Below are positions 16,643-24,688 of a stretch of 64,000 bases of DNA, in pieces. The notes beneath the pieces were generated by a model, which made no database searches, was not told the origin of the DNA, and was given only the letters and a program-made list of their open reading frames with translations. The DNA lies in contig CAZIZO010000010.1 in the NCBI GenBank assembly GCA_964543905.1, forward strand, positions 52,799-116,798. Direction: 5' to 3'. The DNA is from GCA-016699835 sp964543905. GTDB taxonomy: Bacteria; Planctomycetota; Phycisphaerae; Phycisphaerales; UBA1924. Each line of letters starts with the position of its first letter. Positions within the stretch are counted from its first letter, which is position 1. Position numbers and translations under genes: made by a program.

Positions 16643-17328
16643 TAGGGCGCAATTCCAAGCTTGGCGAGATCGGCCTCGACGGCGGCGCGGGCGGCCTTGG
16701 CCTTCTCGTTGGCGGCCTCCTGCTCCTGGGCGCTCTGGCGGTCTCGCTCGAGGCCGGCCAGCTCGATGCCGAGCACGCGTTGCTCTTCGGCGATCCAGCG
16801 GGCCAGTTCCTCGGCGTCGCGGTGCTGGTCCTCGAGTCGCCCGATCGTCGCGGCCATCTCGCGGAGGTAGTCCTCACGCTCCTGGCGGGCCCGGAGGAGC
16901 CGGTCATTGATCGCACGCCGCTCGGCCCAGGGGTCACCGATCTCGGCGAGGCGGTTGCGGATCACGTCCTCGCGTGAGGGCTGCGTGGCCTGGGCCGGGG
17001 CGGGGACGGGGGCCTGGGCCGGATCGGGATCGGGGGCGGGGACGGGGGCCTNNNNNNNNNNNNNNNNNNNNNNNNNNNNNNNNNNNNNNNNNNNNNNNNN
17101 NNNNNNNNNNNNNNNNNNNNNNNNNNNNNNNNNNNNNNNNNNNNNNNNNNNATCGGGATCGGGGGCGGGGACGGGGGCCTGGGCCGGATCGGGATCGGGG
17201 GCGGGGGCGGGGGCCGCGTCCGGCTGGGGCGTCGCGTCATTCTCGTCGCCGGCGTCCTGGCCGCCCGCAAGCTCGGGCGCAAGGGTGGCGGGCTTCAAAG
17301 CGTCTGGCGTGCGGTTCTTCTTGGCCAT
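16642..17328 (-). CDS. Repeat-rich phage protein with C-terminal coiled coil, interrupted by assembly gap
   Basis: About 228 aa as assembled (true length unknown). A short N-terminus is followed by tandem 12-residue repeats APDPDPAQAPVP (36 bp each), in which a 100-N gap lies, then a helical Arg/Glu/Ala-rich C-terminal half (residues about 125-228, e.g. LARWIAEEQRVLGIELAGLE). Both sides of the gap are in the same frame. It lies between terminase and gpW-like genes. Not recognised; it might be a head-assembly or packaging accessory protein with a flexible rod-like Pro/Asp linker. Confidence 0.65.
   Translation of the reverse strand: MAKKNRTPDALKPATLAPELAGGQDAGDENDATPQPDAAPAPAPDPDPAQAPVPAPDPDXXXXXXXXXXXXXXXXXXXXXXXXXXXXXXXXXXAPVPAPDPDPAQAPVPAPAQATQPSREDVIRNRLAEIGDPWAERRAINDRLLRARQEREDYLREMAATIGRLEDQHRDAEELARWIAEEQRVLGIELAGLERDRQSAQEQEAANEKAKAARAAVEADLAKLGIAP
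16989..17212. repeat. 36-bp tandem repeat array encoding APDPDPAQAPVP
   Basis: Plus-strand unit runs through GGGCCGGATCGGGATC and GGGGGCGGGGACGGGGGCCT. At least one complete copy and partial copies flank the gap on each side. The repeat is the obvious reason that assembly failed here. Confidence 0.8.
17052..17151. other. Assembly gap (100 N)
   Basis: Exactly 100 N, a conventional placeholder, inside the tandem repeat. The repeat phase on the two sides requires a true gap of 7 + 36n bases; such lengths and 100 both leave remainder 1 on division by 3, which is why the reading frame is intact. Confidence 0.95.
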
Positions 17329-17427
17329 GGTGGGCGACGTCCTGGTGGGGGTGGTCGATCGTGTCGAGAACGCGAGGGCGTCTATTCACACAGGGGGGTC
17401 GCGCAAGATTCCTGCGCTTTTGATCGT

Positions 17428-19731
17428 TTATTCGGGCTCCGCACGCTCGCGGCGGTACGCGCGGGCCCGCTCCATGGCCTCGCGGAACCTCGGGTTTTCA
17501 GGCTTTTTGATCACCTCGGAGGGCCTGGGCGAAGTTTTTTTGCCAAAATCGGGAGAGTTGTGCTTTGCTTGCACGTTTGAAGGATCCGCATCGCTCCCCG
17601 ACGCGGCCTGGGCCGTGCCGGGCGGGGCGCCGGCCGCGGGGCCCAGCATGGGGTCCACCTGGCCGGCGGGGGCGAGGGACCGCAGGCCCAGGCGTTCGCC
17701 GAGGGCGAGGTTCATGACGTGGCAATCGAAGTAGTGGTTCCCCTCGCGCCCGGGCTTGACCTGCCAGACGAGCCTCCGCTGGCTGGCGGTCCCGGCGTGC
17801 ACGAGGTGCTCGGCGGTGATCTGGCTGAGATACCGCGTGTCCACGTCGTGCGGGAGGGCCAGCTCGCTCGTCATCCCCATCCCCTCGGCGGCGGCCCCCA
17901 GGACGTCCAGTGTTTTCTCGGCCTCGGTGGCCTCCTCGGCGGGGTCGCTCCAGGCCTTGCGGTCCCCGGTCGTGGTCGAGACGCTCGCCCCGCGCATCGC
18001 CCGCACGGCCGCGGACTTGAAGAAGAACGAGTTGAAGCGCAGGAGCTCCAGCCCGACCGGGTCGTTGGTCCCGTCGGCCCGCTTGTCGATCTTGGTGACC
18101 TCGACGGCCCGGCTCATGCTCTCGGCGCCGCCCCGCAGGCCCACGCCCTTGGCGGCGAAGGCGAGCTTGCCCTGGAGGCGCCAGCGGCGGATGAGGTCGT
18201 AGACCTCGTCCGTGCGGTCGCCCGAGTCGACGATGCGGGCGAGCACGACCTCGCTGGGCTTCTTTCCAGAGAGCGTGGGGAAGGCCTGGGCGATGGCGGC
18301 GTTGATCGCCTCGCCGGGCGAGGAAGGCGTGTAGGGCGCGACGCCCCACCAGACGACGCTGCGCTTGCGGGCAAAGGCGTGCCAGGCGACGACCTCGATG
18401 TAGGCGTGGTCGCTCTGGACGTCGACGGCGGCGGTCAGAACGAGGGCCCCGGGCGGCACGGTGCCCTTGGCGTAGGAGCCGTTCTGGCCGGCGGGGATGG
18501 CTCGCTGCTGCACCTCTCGCACCTCCACGGTCTGGGCCTTCTCGGCGTACGCGCTCCCGTGCCGACGGTTGAGCCAGTGTCGGTCCGGCCGTCCCTTGGC
18601 CGCGACGAATCCTTTCGCGACGTAGCCGTAGGGGTTGACGCCGGCCGGGATGCAGGAGAGGAGGCCGGGCAGATGGAATCCCGCGTGGGGGCCGGTCGCG
18701 GCCGGGCCGACGACGACGCCCGGACGGAAGCGCTCCCACGTCCCGCCCCAGGGCTCAATGGTCTGCCCGCGCACGATCCATCGCCCGCGCTGGAGCTGGC
18801 GGAGGTTGTGCTCGCGCCCCTGCCGCTGGCGGCAGTGGGGGCACCGGGCCCAGGCGAGCATCTCGACCATCTCGGGGTCGGCGGACTGGTCGCGGCTGGC
18901 GTCGGTGCGCGGGTCCTTCTTCGTGGCCCCGGGCCAGCGGACGAGGCCGAAGTCCCGCTCGCCGTAGCGGCGGCACGACTCGTGCGGGCAGGGGACGAGG
19001 TAGCGCCCCTGGTCGCTCCCGGCGTAGTGCTCGGCCCCGAAGTACTCGCGGTCGATCCCGACGCCGGCGTAGGTCGGGGTCGACGTGCAGATCAGGAGGA
19101 AGTCGCGGCGGGTCTTGCCGCGGCCCTCCACGATCGACAGCACGTCGGGGTGGCAACGGTCCAGCTCGTCGATCCACACCCAGCCGTAGTCGAAGGCCTC
19201 GACGTTGGCGTCGATGGTCCGATTGACGGGCGCGCTGGCGTAGGTGATCGTCATGTGCCGGAAGTGGATCGACTGCCCGGTGTAGGCGCCCTTCCCGGGC
19301 TTCAAGAGCGTGGCGATGGCGGGGGTGGATCGGAAGGTGGGGAGGAGTTTTTCCAGGTTCTGGCGCCTCGCGATCGCCTTGTTCGGGTAGACGATGAGTC
19401 CGCGGCCGGGGCGCTCGGTCACCAAGTATCCCAGGATCTTGAACGCGATCTCCGTCTTGGCCATCTGCTCGGCCGCCATGATGGTCAGGCGCCGCAGGCC
19501 GGGCCTCGCGAGGGCCTGCAGGATCCCGGCGGCGTAGGGGATCTGCGTCTCCGCGTCCCACTTGTACGCCATGGCGTCCTTGTAGTACCACGCGTGGCGC
19601 TGGGCCCAGGCATGCGCATCGGCGAAGCCCGAGCGGGCGAAGACGGTGCGGGCGACCTCGCGGAAGAGCTCGTCGGGCGAGGCGACGCGGACGCCGTGCC
19701 CGAGCGCCGGGGTGGCGGGCCTTGGGCTCAT
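17428..19731 (-). CDS. Terminase large subunit (lambda gpA / GpA family)
   Basis: 767 aa. N-terminal ATPase: the deviant Walker A 'MAAEQMAKTEIAFK' (gpA-type Q-x-x-KTE) and Walker B 'VWIDELDRCHPDV'. A zinc-knuckle region follows (CPHESCRRYG ... CPHCRQRQ). The C-terminal nuclease begins with 'LTAAVDVQSDHAYIEVVAW', whose Asp is the expected metal ligand. It cuts concatemeric DNA and drives packaging through the portal. The start ATG overlaps the small subunit stop (ATGA). The last 80 residues are low-complexity. Length is slightly above lambda gpA (641). Confidence 0.93.
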   Translation of the reverse strand: MSPRPATPALGHGVRVASPDELFREVARTVFARSGFADAHAWAQRHAWYYKDAMAYKWDAETQIPYAAGILQALARPGLRRLTIMAAEQMAKTEIAFKILGYLVTERPGRGLIVYPNKAIARRQNLEKLLPTFRSTPAIATLLKPGKGAYTGQSIHFRHMTITYASAPVNRTIDANVEAFDYGWVWIDELDRCHPDVLSIVEGRGKTRRDFLLICTSTPTYAGVGIDREYFGAEHYAGSDQGRYLVPCPHESCRRYGERDFGLVRWPGATKKDPRTDASRDQSADPEMVEMLAWARCPHCRQRQGREHNLRQLQRGRWIVRGQTIEPWGGTWERFRPGVVVGPAATGPHAGFHLPGLLSCIPAGVNPYGYVAKGFVAAKGRPDRHWLNRRHGSAYAEKAQTVEVREVQQRAIPAGQNGSYAKGTVPPGALVLTAAVDVQSDHAYIEVVAWHAFARKRSVVWWGVAPYTPSSPGEAINAAIAQAFPTLSGKKPSEVVLARIVDSGDRTDEVYDLIRRWRLQGKLAFAAKGVGLRGGAESMSRAVEVTKIDKRADGTNDPVGLELLRFNSFFFKSAAVRAMRGASVSTTTGDRKAWSDPAEEATEAEKTLDVLGAAAEGMGMTSELALPHDVDTRYLSQITAEHLVHAGTASQRRLVWQVKPGREGNHYFDCHVMNLALGERLGLRSLAPAGQVDPMLGPAAGAPPGTAQAASGSDADPSNVQAKHNSPDFGKKTSPRPSEVIKKPENPRFREAMERARAYRRERAEPE

Positions 19732-20315
19732 GCGTCGGCCCCCTGGCGGGCGAACGCGTCGAGCGTGGCGGCGATGGCCTCCTGCACCGCCGCGATGAGC
19801 TGGGCCTCCTGGGGCGGGGTCATGGCGATGGTCGCGCGGGCCCCCTCGAGGGCCCGGTAGGGCACCTCGCCCAGCGCGGCCTTGAGGGTCGTCAGCCCCC
19901 GCGTCCAAGCCTCCCGCGTCGCGGCGGCGGGGACGAGCTCGGCCGCCGCCCGGGCGTGCTGGAGGCGGTCCTTCGCCAGCTCGAGCTCCTCGCGCTCGAT
20001 GCGGAGGTCGGCCAGCGTCTTGCCCTTGGCGCGGTCGGCCACGTCGGCCCGCGCGGTGCGTCCCTTCTTGGCCAGGACGGCCGGCTCCGCGGCGGCGTCG
20101 CGTCCGACGAACCTCCCCTGCGCCTTGCGCCAGGTCACGTACGCCGGCAGGTCGATGTGGTAGGTCCCCCCCCGCACGGTGATGCCTCGGGCGCCGTCGC
20201 GAGCGTCGTTGTAGACGGTCTGCACCGAGATCCCGATGTCGGCGGCCACGTCGGCCACGCTCTTGGGTGGCGTGGCGTCGTGCGGGGGCTTCGATGCGGA
20301 CGGTCTGCGGGCCAC
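19728..20315 (-). CDS. Terminase small subunit (Nu1-like)
   Basis: 195 aa. Residues about 18-50 form a winged helix-turn-helix (SVADVAADIGISVQTVYNDAR) like the DNA-binding domain of lambda Nu1, followed by a helical segment 'LADLRIEREELELAKDRLQHARAAAELVP' typical of the family. It recognises the packaging site and recruits the large subunit encoded directly downstream. The start is the GTG at 20315 with GAGGAG eight bases upstream. Confidence 0.85.
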   Translation of the reverse strand: MARRPSASKPPHDATPPKSVADVAADIGISVQTVYNDARDGARGITVRGGTYHIDLPAYVTWRKAQGRFVGRDAAAEPAVLAKKGRTARADVADRAKGKTLADLRIEREELELAKDRLQHARAAAELVPAAATREAWTRGLTTLKAALGEVPYRALEGARATIAMTPPQEAQLIAAVQEAIAATLDAFARQGADA

Positions 20316-20337
20316 GCGGCCACTCCTCGCGGGGTCT

Positions 20338-20694
20338 CTACCGATCGTTGCCGCGCCCGCCCAGGGCGCGCTCGTCGTCGTCCTCGACGGCGACCCAGTC
20401 CTCCCGGGTGAGGCCGAGCTCGGCGATGCTCATCGCGGCCTCGCGGCGGAGCAGGTTCTGGAACTCGGATTTCCACAGGCGCGCGGTCGACGGGGACACG
20501 CCGACCTCGCTCGCCAGGTGCGTGATGACCGCCTCGTCGTTCCGGGCGAGGCGCACGGCGAAGACGAATCGCCGACGATCCCCGCACGCCCACCCGAGGC
20601 AGAATCCGACGGCGGCGGCTCCCAGCCCCGCGTCGGCGCCGAAGGCCGAACGCGGACGGCTGGCCAACCTACGCTCGTCGAGGGGTTCGTTCAT
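20338..20694 (-). CDS. Helix-turn-helix phage protein
   Basis: 118 aa. Contains a probable HTH near residues 55-80 (THLASEVGVSPSTARLWKSE), resembling phage terminase-small-like or transcription regulator HTHs. ATGA overlap with the upstream gene. It precedes the small terminase gene, so it may be a late regulator or assist packaging. Not further identified. Confidence 0.6.
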   Translation of the reverse strand: MNEPLDERRLASRPRSAFGADAGLGAAAVGFCLGWACGDRRRFVFAVRLARNDEAVITHLASEVGVSPSTARLWKSEFQNLLRREAAMSIAELGLTREDWVAVEDDDERALGGRGNDR

Positions 20695-21479
20695 GCGGCG
20701 ATGTCGCCGGGGGCGGCCCGGCTCCTCCGGCCGACGACGTCGGCCACTTCCCGCAGCATCAGTGCGACCGCGGGATGCGCGAGGTCCCGCCCGGGCCACC
20801 AAATCTGGGGCGTGACGCGGGAGGTCCTGAGCGTGTGCTCCAGGCACTTGGCTAGGACGCCCTGGTGGTGCAGCACGCCCGGCGTCGTCCGCGTTCCCCT
20901 GGTCGCGGGGCACCATTGGCACCACACGGGCCAGTCGGGGAGGTGGCCGCGGTCGAGGTGCGCCCGGCAGCGGTCGAACTCGTCCGTGAGCCAGAGCCCC
21001 TGGGGGTTCTCGTCGGCGGCGAAGACCTGGAAGTGGTGGGCGCTCCCGCAGTCCCACATGCCCATGTCGGCCTGACGCCGCACGGCCTCGCGCCAGCGCG
21101 TTGGGCTGGCGAAGCTCGCGTTCGCGGGGAGCATGCACATGAGGCTCGCCGCGGCGGGGACGCCGGCGAGGCGGATCTCGACGGCGCCCATGAGGTCGCG
21201 GATGTGGCCGGTCCAGGCCCGGACCTTTTCCTGGTCGGCGTCGAAGGGGTCGTGCGCGGAGTTCGTCTCGCGGTCCACGACGAAGATCGCGGGGTTGATG
21301 TCGCCCTGGCGGGTGAGGCGGTCGAGGTAGCGGTGCAGGCCCGTGACGCTTGGGTCTCCTCCATCCCCGAGCATGTCCGGCTCGTGGGCGTACTCGACGG
21401 CGCGGGCGCCGGGGCAGATCGCCCGCATCTGTTCGGCGAAGGCGTCGCGGATCTCGGGGGTGACGTAGAAGTCGATCAT
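20691..21479 (-). CDS. Unknown protein in the lysis region; possible glycosidase-like endolysin
   Basis: 262 aa. Not clearly recognised. The segment PAIFVVDRETNS contains a D-x-E on a likely strand end, as in GH25-type TIM-barrel muramidases, and WDCGSAHHF and IWWPGRDL give further aromatic/acidic strand ends. It lies directly after a holin-like gene and before packaging genes, where endolysins often are. Endolysin function is therefore an inference with weak sequence support; no signal peptide is seen. Confidence 0.45.
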   Translation of the reverse strand: MIDFYVTPEIRDAFAEQMRAICPGARAVEYAHEPDMLGDGGDPSVTGLHRYLDRLTRQGDINPAIFVVDRETNSAHDPFDADQEKVRAWTGHIRDLMGAVEIRLAGVPAAASLMCMLPANASFASPTRWREAVRRQADMGMWDCGSAHHFQVFAADENPQGLWLTDEFDRCRAHLDRGHLPDWPVWCQWCPATRGTRTTPGVLHHQGVLAKCLEHTLRTSRVTPQIWWPGRDLAHPAVALMLREVADVVGRRSRAAPGDIAA

Positions 21480-21482
21480 GGT

Positions 21483-21815
21483 CTAGCCCTTCTGGCTGCG
21501 GCAGATCTCCTGCTGCCGCTCGATCGCCTTGGTGTTCTCGTGGATGCTGTTCCGGTGGTCGGCCAGGATGCGCGCCCACTCGTCGCGTTCCTGCCGATGC
21601 TCGTCCCGGATGATCTTGAGCTCCGCCTTGAACTCCGTCCGCTGCTCCGCGATCGCCGTGAGGTACAGGTCCTGCGCCCTCGCGAGCCGCTCCTCGGCCG
21701 CGGGCTGGCCCCTGAAGACCCACCAGAGCACGAGCACGGCGAGCAGCGCGAAGGCGCCGCCATTGACGACGATCTGGAGGATGGCCGGTTCGACGAAGGC
21801 GAGTGTTGGTGTCAT
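21483..21815 (-). CDS. Holin- or spanin-like: one transmembrane helix plus coiled coil
   Basis: 110 aa. One strong transmembrane helix (residues about 13-34, LQIVVNGGAFALLAVLVLWW) then a continuous charged coiled coil to the C-terminus. The Arg right after the helix suggests the coiled coil is cytoplasmic, as in BhlA/XhlA-type holins, but i-spanins have the same plan with opposite orientation. It is next to a lipoprotein gene and the possible endolysin. Confidence 0.55.
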   Translation of the reverse strand: MTPTLAFVEPAILQIVVNGGAFALLAVLVLWWVFRGQPAAEERLARAQDLYLTAIAEQRTEFKAELKIIRDEHRQERDEWARILADHRNSIHENTKAIERQQEICRSQKG

Positions 21816-21894
21816 GGTGGCTCGTGGATGTTGGTGGTGGAGCGACAGCCGAACGCCCTCCGGCGGGCCTCTCGGCCGGCCTGGGCGGTGTGAG

Positions 21895-22350
21895 TCACTG
21901 CGGTTGGTCGTCCGCGGGTTGGGGGGCCGGCGTCGCGGCGGCGGGGAGCGGCGTGGATGGCGGGGCCGGGGGCCTCCCCGCGATGGCACTCCCGGCCTGG
22001 AGGCCGGCAAGAAACATGCGCTCGATGGCGCCCGCGGTGGTGGCGTTCACCTCCGTGGGGTCGCCGGTCCCACGCTGGAGCTTCACCACCCGCTTGTACG
22101 ACCCGTCCGGCTTGCGTTCCTCAATGAACTCGAACCCTCGGATGTCGACGTCCTTCTGGCTGAAGTACTCGAAGGCGCGGGCGCTCGGCAGGGCGCTCGG
22201 CGAGGACGCGCCGATGTTGATCGCCGGCGACGCCGCGGGCGTGGGCGGCGCCGGCGGGGTTTCCTCGAGGCGCACCCGCGTCGCGGCGCAGCCGCCGAGC
22301 GCGAGCGCACAGGTCATCGCGAGCAGGAAGGACGACGTGAGTCGATGCAT
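21895..22350 (-). CDS. Phage lipoprotein (possible outer-membrane spanin)
   Basis: 151 aa. A typical lipoprotein signal peptide (MHRLTSSFLLAMTCALALGGC, lipobox LGGC, Cys21) then Pro/Ala-rich sequence at both ends around a small folded core (VDIRGFEFIEERKPDGSYKR). Phage Pro-rich lipoproteins near a holin are often outer-membrane spanins; here this fits with the neighbouring membrane/coiled-coil protein but is not proven. Its start lies within the end of the CsrA-like gene. Confidence 0.65.
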   Translation of the reverse strand: MHRLTSSFLLAMTCALALGGCAATRVRLEETPPAPPTPAASPAINIGASSPSALPSARAFEYFSQKDVDIRGFEFIEERKPDGSYKRVVKLQRGTGDPTEVNATTAGAIERMFLAGLQAGSAIAGRPPAPPSTPLPAAATPAPQPADDQPQ

Positions 22351-22598
22351 GCGAAAGCCTCCGAAGTGTGGGATGGAGCAACGCCTGGCATACTACCGCT
22401 CGGCGGACGCGGGTCAACGTCGTCGTGGGCGTCGTCGGGGGCCTGTGTTCTCGCGATGGCGACGTCGTCGGGCACGAGGAACGTCGCCTGGAGCCGACGC
22501 CGACCCGGCTTGCGATCGACCACGATGCGGAGGACTCGCCCATCGGGCACGGTCATGGTGATGGTCTGTCCCGGCTTGAGGGAGAGGACAAGGGGCAT
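22314..22598 (-). CDS. CsrA-like RNA-binding regulator, phage-encoded
   Basis: 94 aa. Residues 1-52 follow the CsrA pattern: MPLVLSLKPGQTITM, then a strand VLRIVVDR, then RLQATFLVPDDVAIART, matching the 'iG(I)xAPxxvxVhRxE' end of CsrA with an Arg at the key place. The C-terminal 40 residues are unstructured. CsrA dimers bind GGA motifs in mRNA and block translation. A very good ribosome site (AGGAG eight bases away) suggests high expression. It overlaps genes on both sides. The call rests on the pattern only. Confidence 0.55.
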   Translation of the reverse strand: MPLVLSLKPGQTITMTVPDGRVLRIVVDRKPGRRRLQATFLVPDDVAIARTQAPDDAHDDVDPRPPSGSMPGVAPSHTSEAFACIDSRRPSCSR

Positions 22599-22996
22599 GG
22601 CAAGGATCTCCTGGGGGGACCTGGACGTTTCATGGTGCGTTCAAACTCGAGGACGCCGGAGCGGACGGAGGTGGTGCCAAAGCCGCACGCCGCGCCGATG
22701 GCGGCGTACGAGAGCCGGCGCGTCGTGAAGAGCGCGTGCCAGGCGGCCCACCGCGCGGCGACGACGCGCTCGTGGCGAGTGGAGGGGTCCATCATCTCGG
22801 CCCGCGTGACGCCGTACTCCATGGCCTTCGCGTCGAGCTCGGCCTGCACGTCGGCGGGGGCGTCGACGTTCCCCGAGGCGACGGCGGCGGCGATGCGGTT
22901 GATCTTGAGGCGGTCGGGAAGGTCGCTCCGCAGGAGGCGCAGGACCTCGTCCAGCACCGCCCGGTCGATCTCGCGGGGCGGAACGGTTGCGCTCAT
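22553..22996 (-). CDS. DnaA domain IV-like helix-turn-helix protein
   Basis: 147 aa. The C-terminal half matches the DnaA box-binding domain pattern: DPSTRHERVVAARWAAW, LSYAAIGAACGFGTTSV, VLEFERTM. No ATPase domain is present. Stand-alone DnaA domain IV proteins are common in phages and are thought to bind the origin or promoters. The start ATG overlaps the RusA stop (ATGA). Confidence 0.7.
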   Translation of the reverse strand: MSATVPPREIDRAVLDEVLRLLRSDLPDRLKINRIAAAVASGNVDAPADVQAELDAKAMEYGVTRAEMMDPSTRHERVVAARWAAWHALFTTRRLSYAAIGAACGFGTTSVRSGVLEFERTMKRPGPPRRSLPCPLSSPSSRDRPSP

Positions 22997-23547
22997 GGCC
23001 TTGCCTCCATGCGGCGAGCGAGCTCGACGGGATCGCCCAGGTGGATCGCCGTCACGCGCACGCCAGGGCCGTACCCCTTGCTGGCGTACCACTTGGTCAC
23101 CGGCCCGCAGCAGACGCGGCTGTCCTCGGTGAAGACGCCGACGGCGGCCATGGGGTCGGTGACGGCCTTCTCGACGTTGTCACGGTCGGGGCGGGTCGTG
23201 CACAGGATCGGCCCCTCGGGGCTGCTCTTCTTCTGCAGGGCCTTGGTCCGCTTCTTGAAGACCTCGATCGCGACGTACACCGCGCCGTCCCAGGGGGACG
23301 CGGGCACCTTGCCGCGCATCGCCGCGTGCATGGCGGCCTCCCAGGCGTTGGCCTTGATCCACGCGCGGTCGGCGCGCTTGGTGCTGTGCGGGTTGATCTT
23401 CTTGGGGTGGTAGGCGATGGCGGTCCATTTGCCCTTGACCTTGCGGGCGGCCGATCGCGGGCGGGGCCGCCCGTGGGGATCGCCGGCGACGTCGAACTCG
23501 AGCACGTCCAAGGCGTGCTCCAGGGCCCAGGCGAGTGTTATCTCCAT
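22993..23547 (-). CDS. RusA-family Holliday junction resolvase
   Basis: 184 aa. The core RPDRDNVEKAVTDPMAAVGVFTEDSRV gives the RusA acidic set (PDxDN, the Asp after the helix, and DS at the end), and the N-terminus has the GDPHGRPRPR strand of the family. It resolves branched DNA made during recombination or replication so that DNA can be packaged. The start is taken at the ATG at 23547, overlapping the previous stop by ten bases; an earlier in-frame ATG exists at 23577. Confidence 0.85.
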   Translation of the reverse strand: MEITLAWALEHALDVLEFDVAGDPHGRPRPRSAARKVKGKWTAIAYHPKKINPHSTKRADRAWIKANAWEAAMHAAMRGKVPASPWDGAVYVAIEVFKKRTKALQKKSSPEGPILCTTRPDRDNVEKAVTDPMAAVGVFTEDSRVCCGPVTKWYASKGYGPGVRVTAIHLGDPVELARRMEARP

Positions 23548-23651
23548 GGCCGCCTCCGCTCGGAGCGCAGCACGCACTCGCCCAAAAGGACCACGAGGAC
23601 CAGGCCAAGCATGGGGAGGATGGTGAGGACGATGGCTTGCCCGTCGGTCAT
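23538..23651 (-). CDS. Small membrane peptide
   Basis: 37 aa: one hydrophobic helix (QAIVLTILPMLGLVLVVLLG) and a basic C-terminus. Start ATG overlaps the previous stop (ATGA) and the gene ends ten bases past the start of rusA. Coupled overlaps on both sides and the clean membrane segment argue that it is real. Holin or membrane-anchor roles are possible but unsupported. Confidence 0.55.
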   Translation of the reverse strand: MTDGQAIVLTILPMLGLVLVVLLGECVLRSERRRPWR

Positions 23652-23890
23652 ACCTGCACGCCCTCCCGGAGGTAGCCGAGCCGCTGCAACTCGAGGAGCG
23701 CGACGCCGATGGTCTCCCGCGTGGCGTGCCGCCAGGCCTCGCGGACCTCCGGGTGCATCCCCTCCCAGGTCTGCAACGTCGGCGGAGCGGTGCCCGCGAA
23801 CGACGCCCGGATGTGGTCCCACAGCACGCCGTGGGCGATGGTCGCGGCGCTCTCGATAAACACGTTCGTCAGCTTGACGTTCTCGCTCAT
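23648..23890 (-). CDS. Small phage protein, unknown function
   Basis: 80 aa, helical, no cysteines, starting MSENVKLTNVFIESAATIAHG. The ATG at 23890 overlaps the previous stop as ATGA and is preferred to one 33 bases upstream. Not recognised. Part of a chain of small translationally coupled genes. Confidence 0.6.
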   Translation of the reverse strand: MSENVKLTNVFIESAATIAHGVLWDHIRASFAGTAPPTLQTWEGMHPEVREAWRHATRETIGVALLELQRLGYLREGVQV

Positions 23891-24087
23891 GTCGACTCCT
23901 TCTTCCCGCGCCGATAGCCGCACTCAAAGGCCCGCACGATGGCGCGGCGGACGTCGCCGTTGGTGTCCATGAGGCCGCGGCTCAGCCCCGGCCCGGTGAG
24001 CCCGGCCCGTCGGGCGATCGCCCAGGCCGATCGGATCGCCCGAACGCGGAGCGACCGTTGAACCTTCGACATGCGTGTGCTGATCAT
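23887..24087 (-). CDS. Small basic phage protein, unknown function
   Basis: 66 aa, strongly basic (about 15 Arg/Lys), helical, starting MISTRMSKVQRSLRVRAIR. It may bind nucleic acid. ATGA overlaps with both neighbours. Not recognised. Confidence 0.55.
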   Translation of the reverse strand: MISTRMSKVQRSLRVRAIRSAWAIARRAGLTGPGLSRGLMDTNGDVRRAIVRAFECGYRRGKKEST

Positions 24088-24479
24088 CCTTCACTCCTCC
24101 CATCCCAGTGCTTTGGACTGCGTGTCGGCGGCGGCGGGGGCGGCGACCCCCGCGGTGGTTGCGCCTGCGGAGGCGTCCTCCCGCGTGCGGCCCGCGCCGC
24201 GTTCCTCTGGCGGCTCCGCTCGTGCTGGTCGTCCAGGGCGTGGATGGCGAAGGTCGCGATGGCGGCGGGAATGGCGTAGGCGGCGACGGCGAAGGCCAGG
24301 GGCAGGCCGTCGAGCATCGCGGCCATGCCCAGCTGCACGAAGACGACGCGCAGCACGCACGTCATGAAGGTCCAGAAGGCCGAGCGAAGCGGCCCGGGCT
24401 CCACCGCGCTCTTGCAGCGCAGGAGGATCACGGCGGCCTCGGCCGTGCCCAGGAGGGCGAGCTGCGTGAGCGCGGTCAG
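24084..24479 (-). CDS. Phage membrane protein with Pro-rich tail, unknown
   Basis: About 131 aa. Two to three hydrophobic helices (TALTQLALLGTAEAAVILL; FMTCVLRVVFVQLGMAAML; LAFAVAAYAIPAAIATFAI), then a basic Arg/Pro-rich tail. No ATG lies at the expected place; a CTG at 24479 overlapping the previous stop as CTGA fits the operon's coupling pattern, so the start is uncertain. Holin function is possible but there is no specific evidence. Confidence 0.5.
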   Translation of the reverse strand: MTALTQLALLGTAEAAVILLRCKSAVEPGPLRSAFWTFMTCVLRVVFVQLGMAAMLDGLPLAFAVAAYAIPAAIATFAIHALDDQHERSRQRNAARAARGRTPPQAQPPRGSPPPPPPTRSPKHWDGRSEG

Positions 24480-24688
24480 GGGCGGAGTCCTCCCGCGACC
24501 TTCATCGCCTCGATCGCCGCGAAGATCGCATCCTCGGCGCACTTGATCGCCCGGTCCGCGTCGTCCAATGCCTTGGATGACGCACGTGGCGTGGCCGCCA
24601 GCCGGGCGAAGGCGCACTTGGCCGCGTGGAACTCGGAGAGGGCCTGGGCCAGGGCGGGCGTGACGCGGTCAAAGTTGATCACGGTCAT
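24476..24688 (-). CDS. Small helical phage protein, unknown function
   Basis: 70 aa, Ala-rich helical hairpin (FHAAKCAFARLAATPRASS; LDDADRAIKCAEDAIFAAI). ATGA overlap at its start. Not recognised. Confidence 0.6.
   Translation of the reverse strand: MTVINFDRVTPALAQALSEFHAAKCAFARLAATPRASSKALDDADRAIKCAEDAIFAAIEAMKVAGGLRP

Noticed and set aside
16989..17212. CRISPR array hidden by the gap
   Set aside because: The repeats are contiguous, coding and in frame (APDPDPAQAPVP), without spacers.
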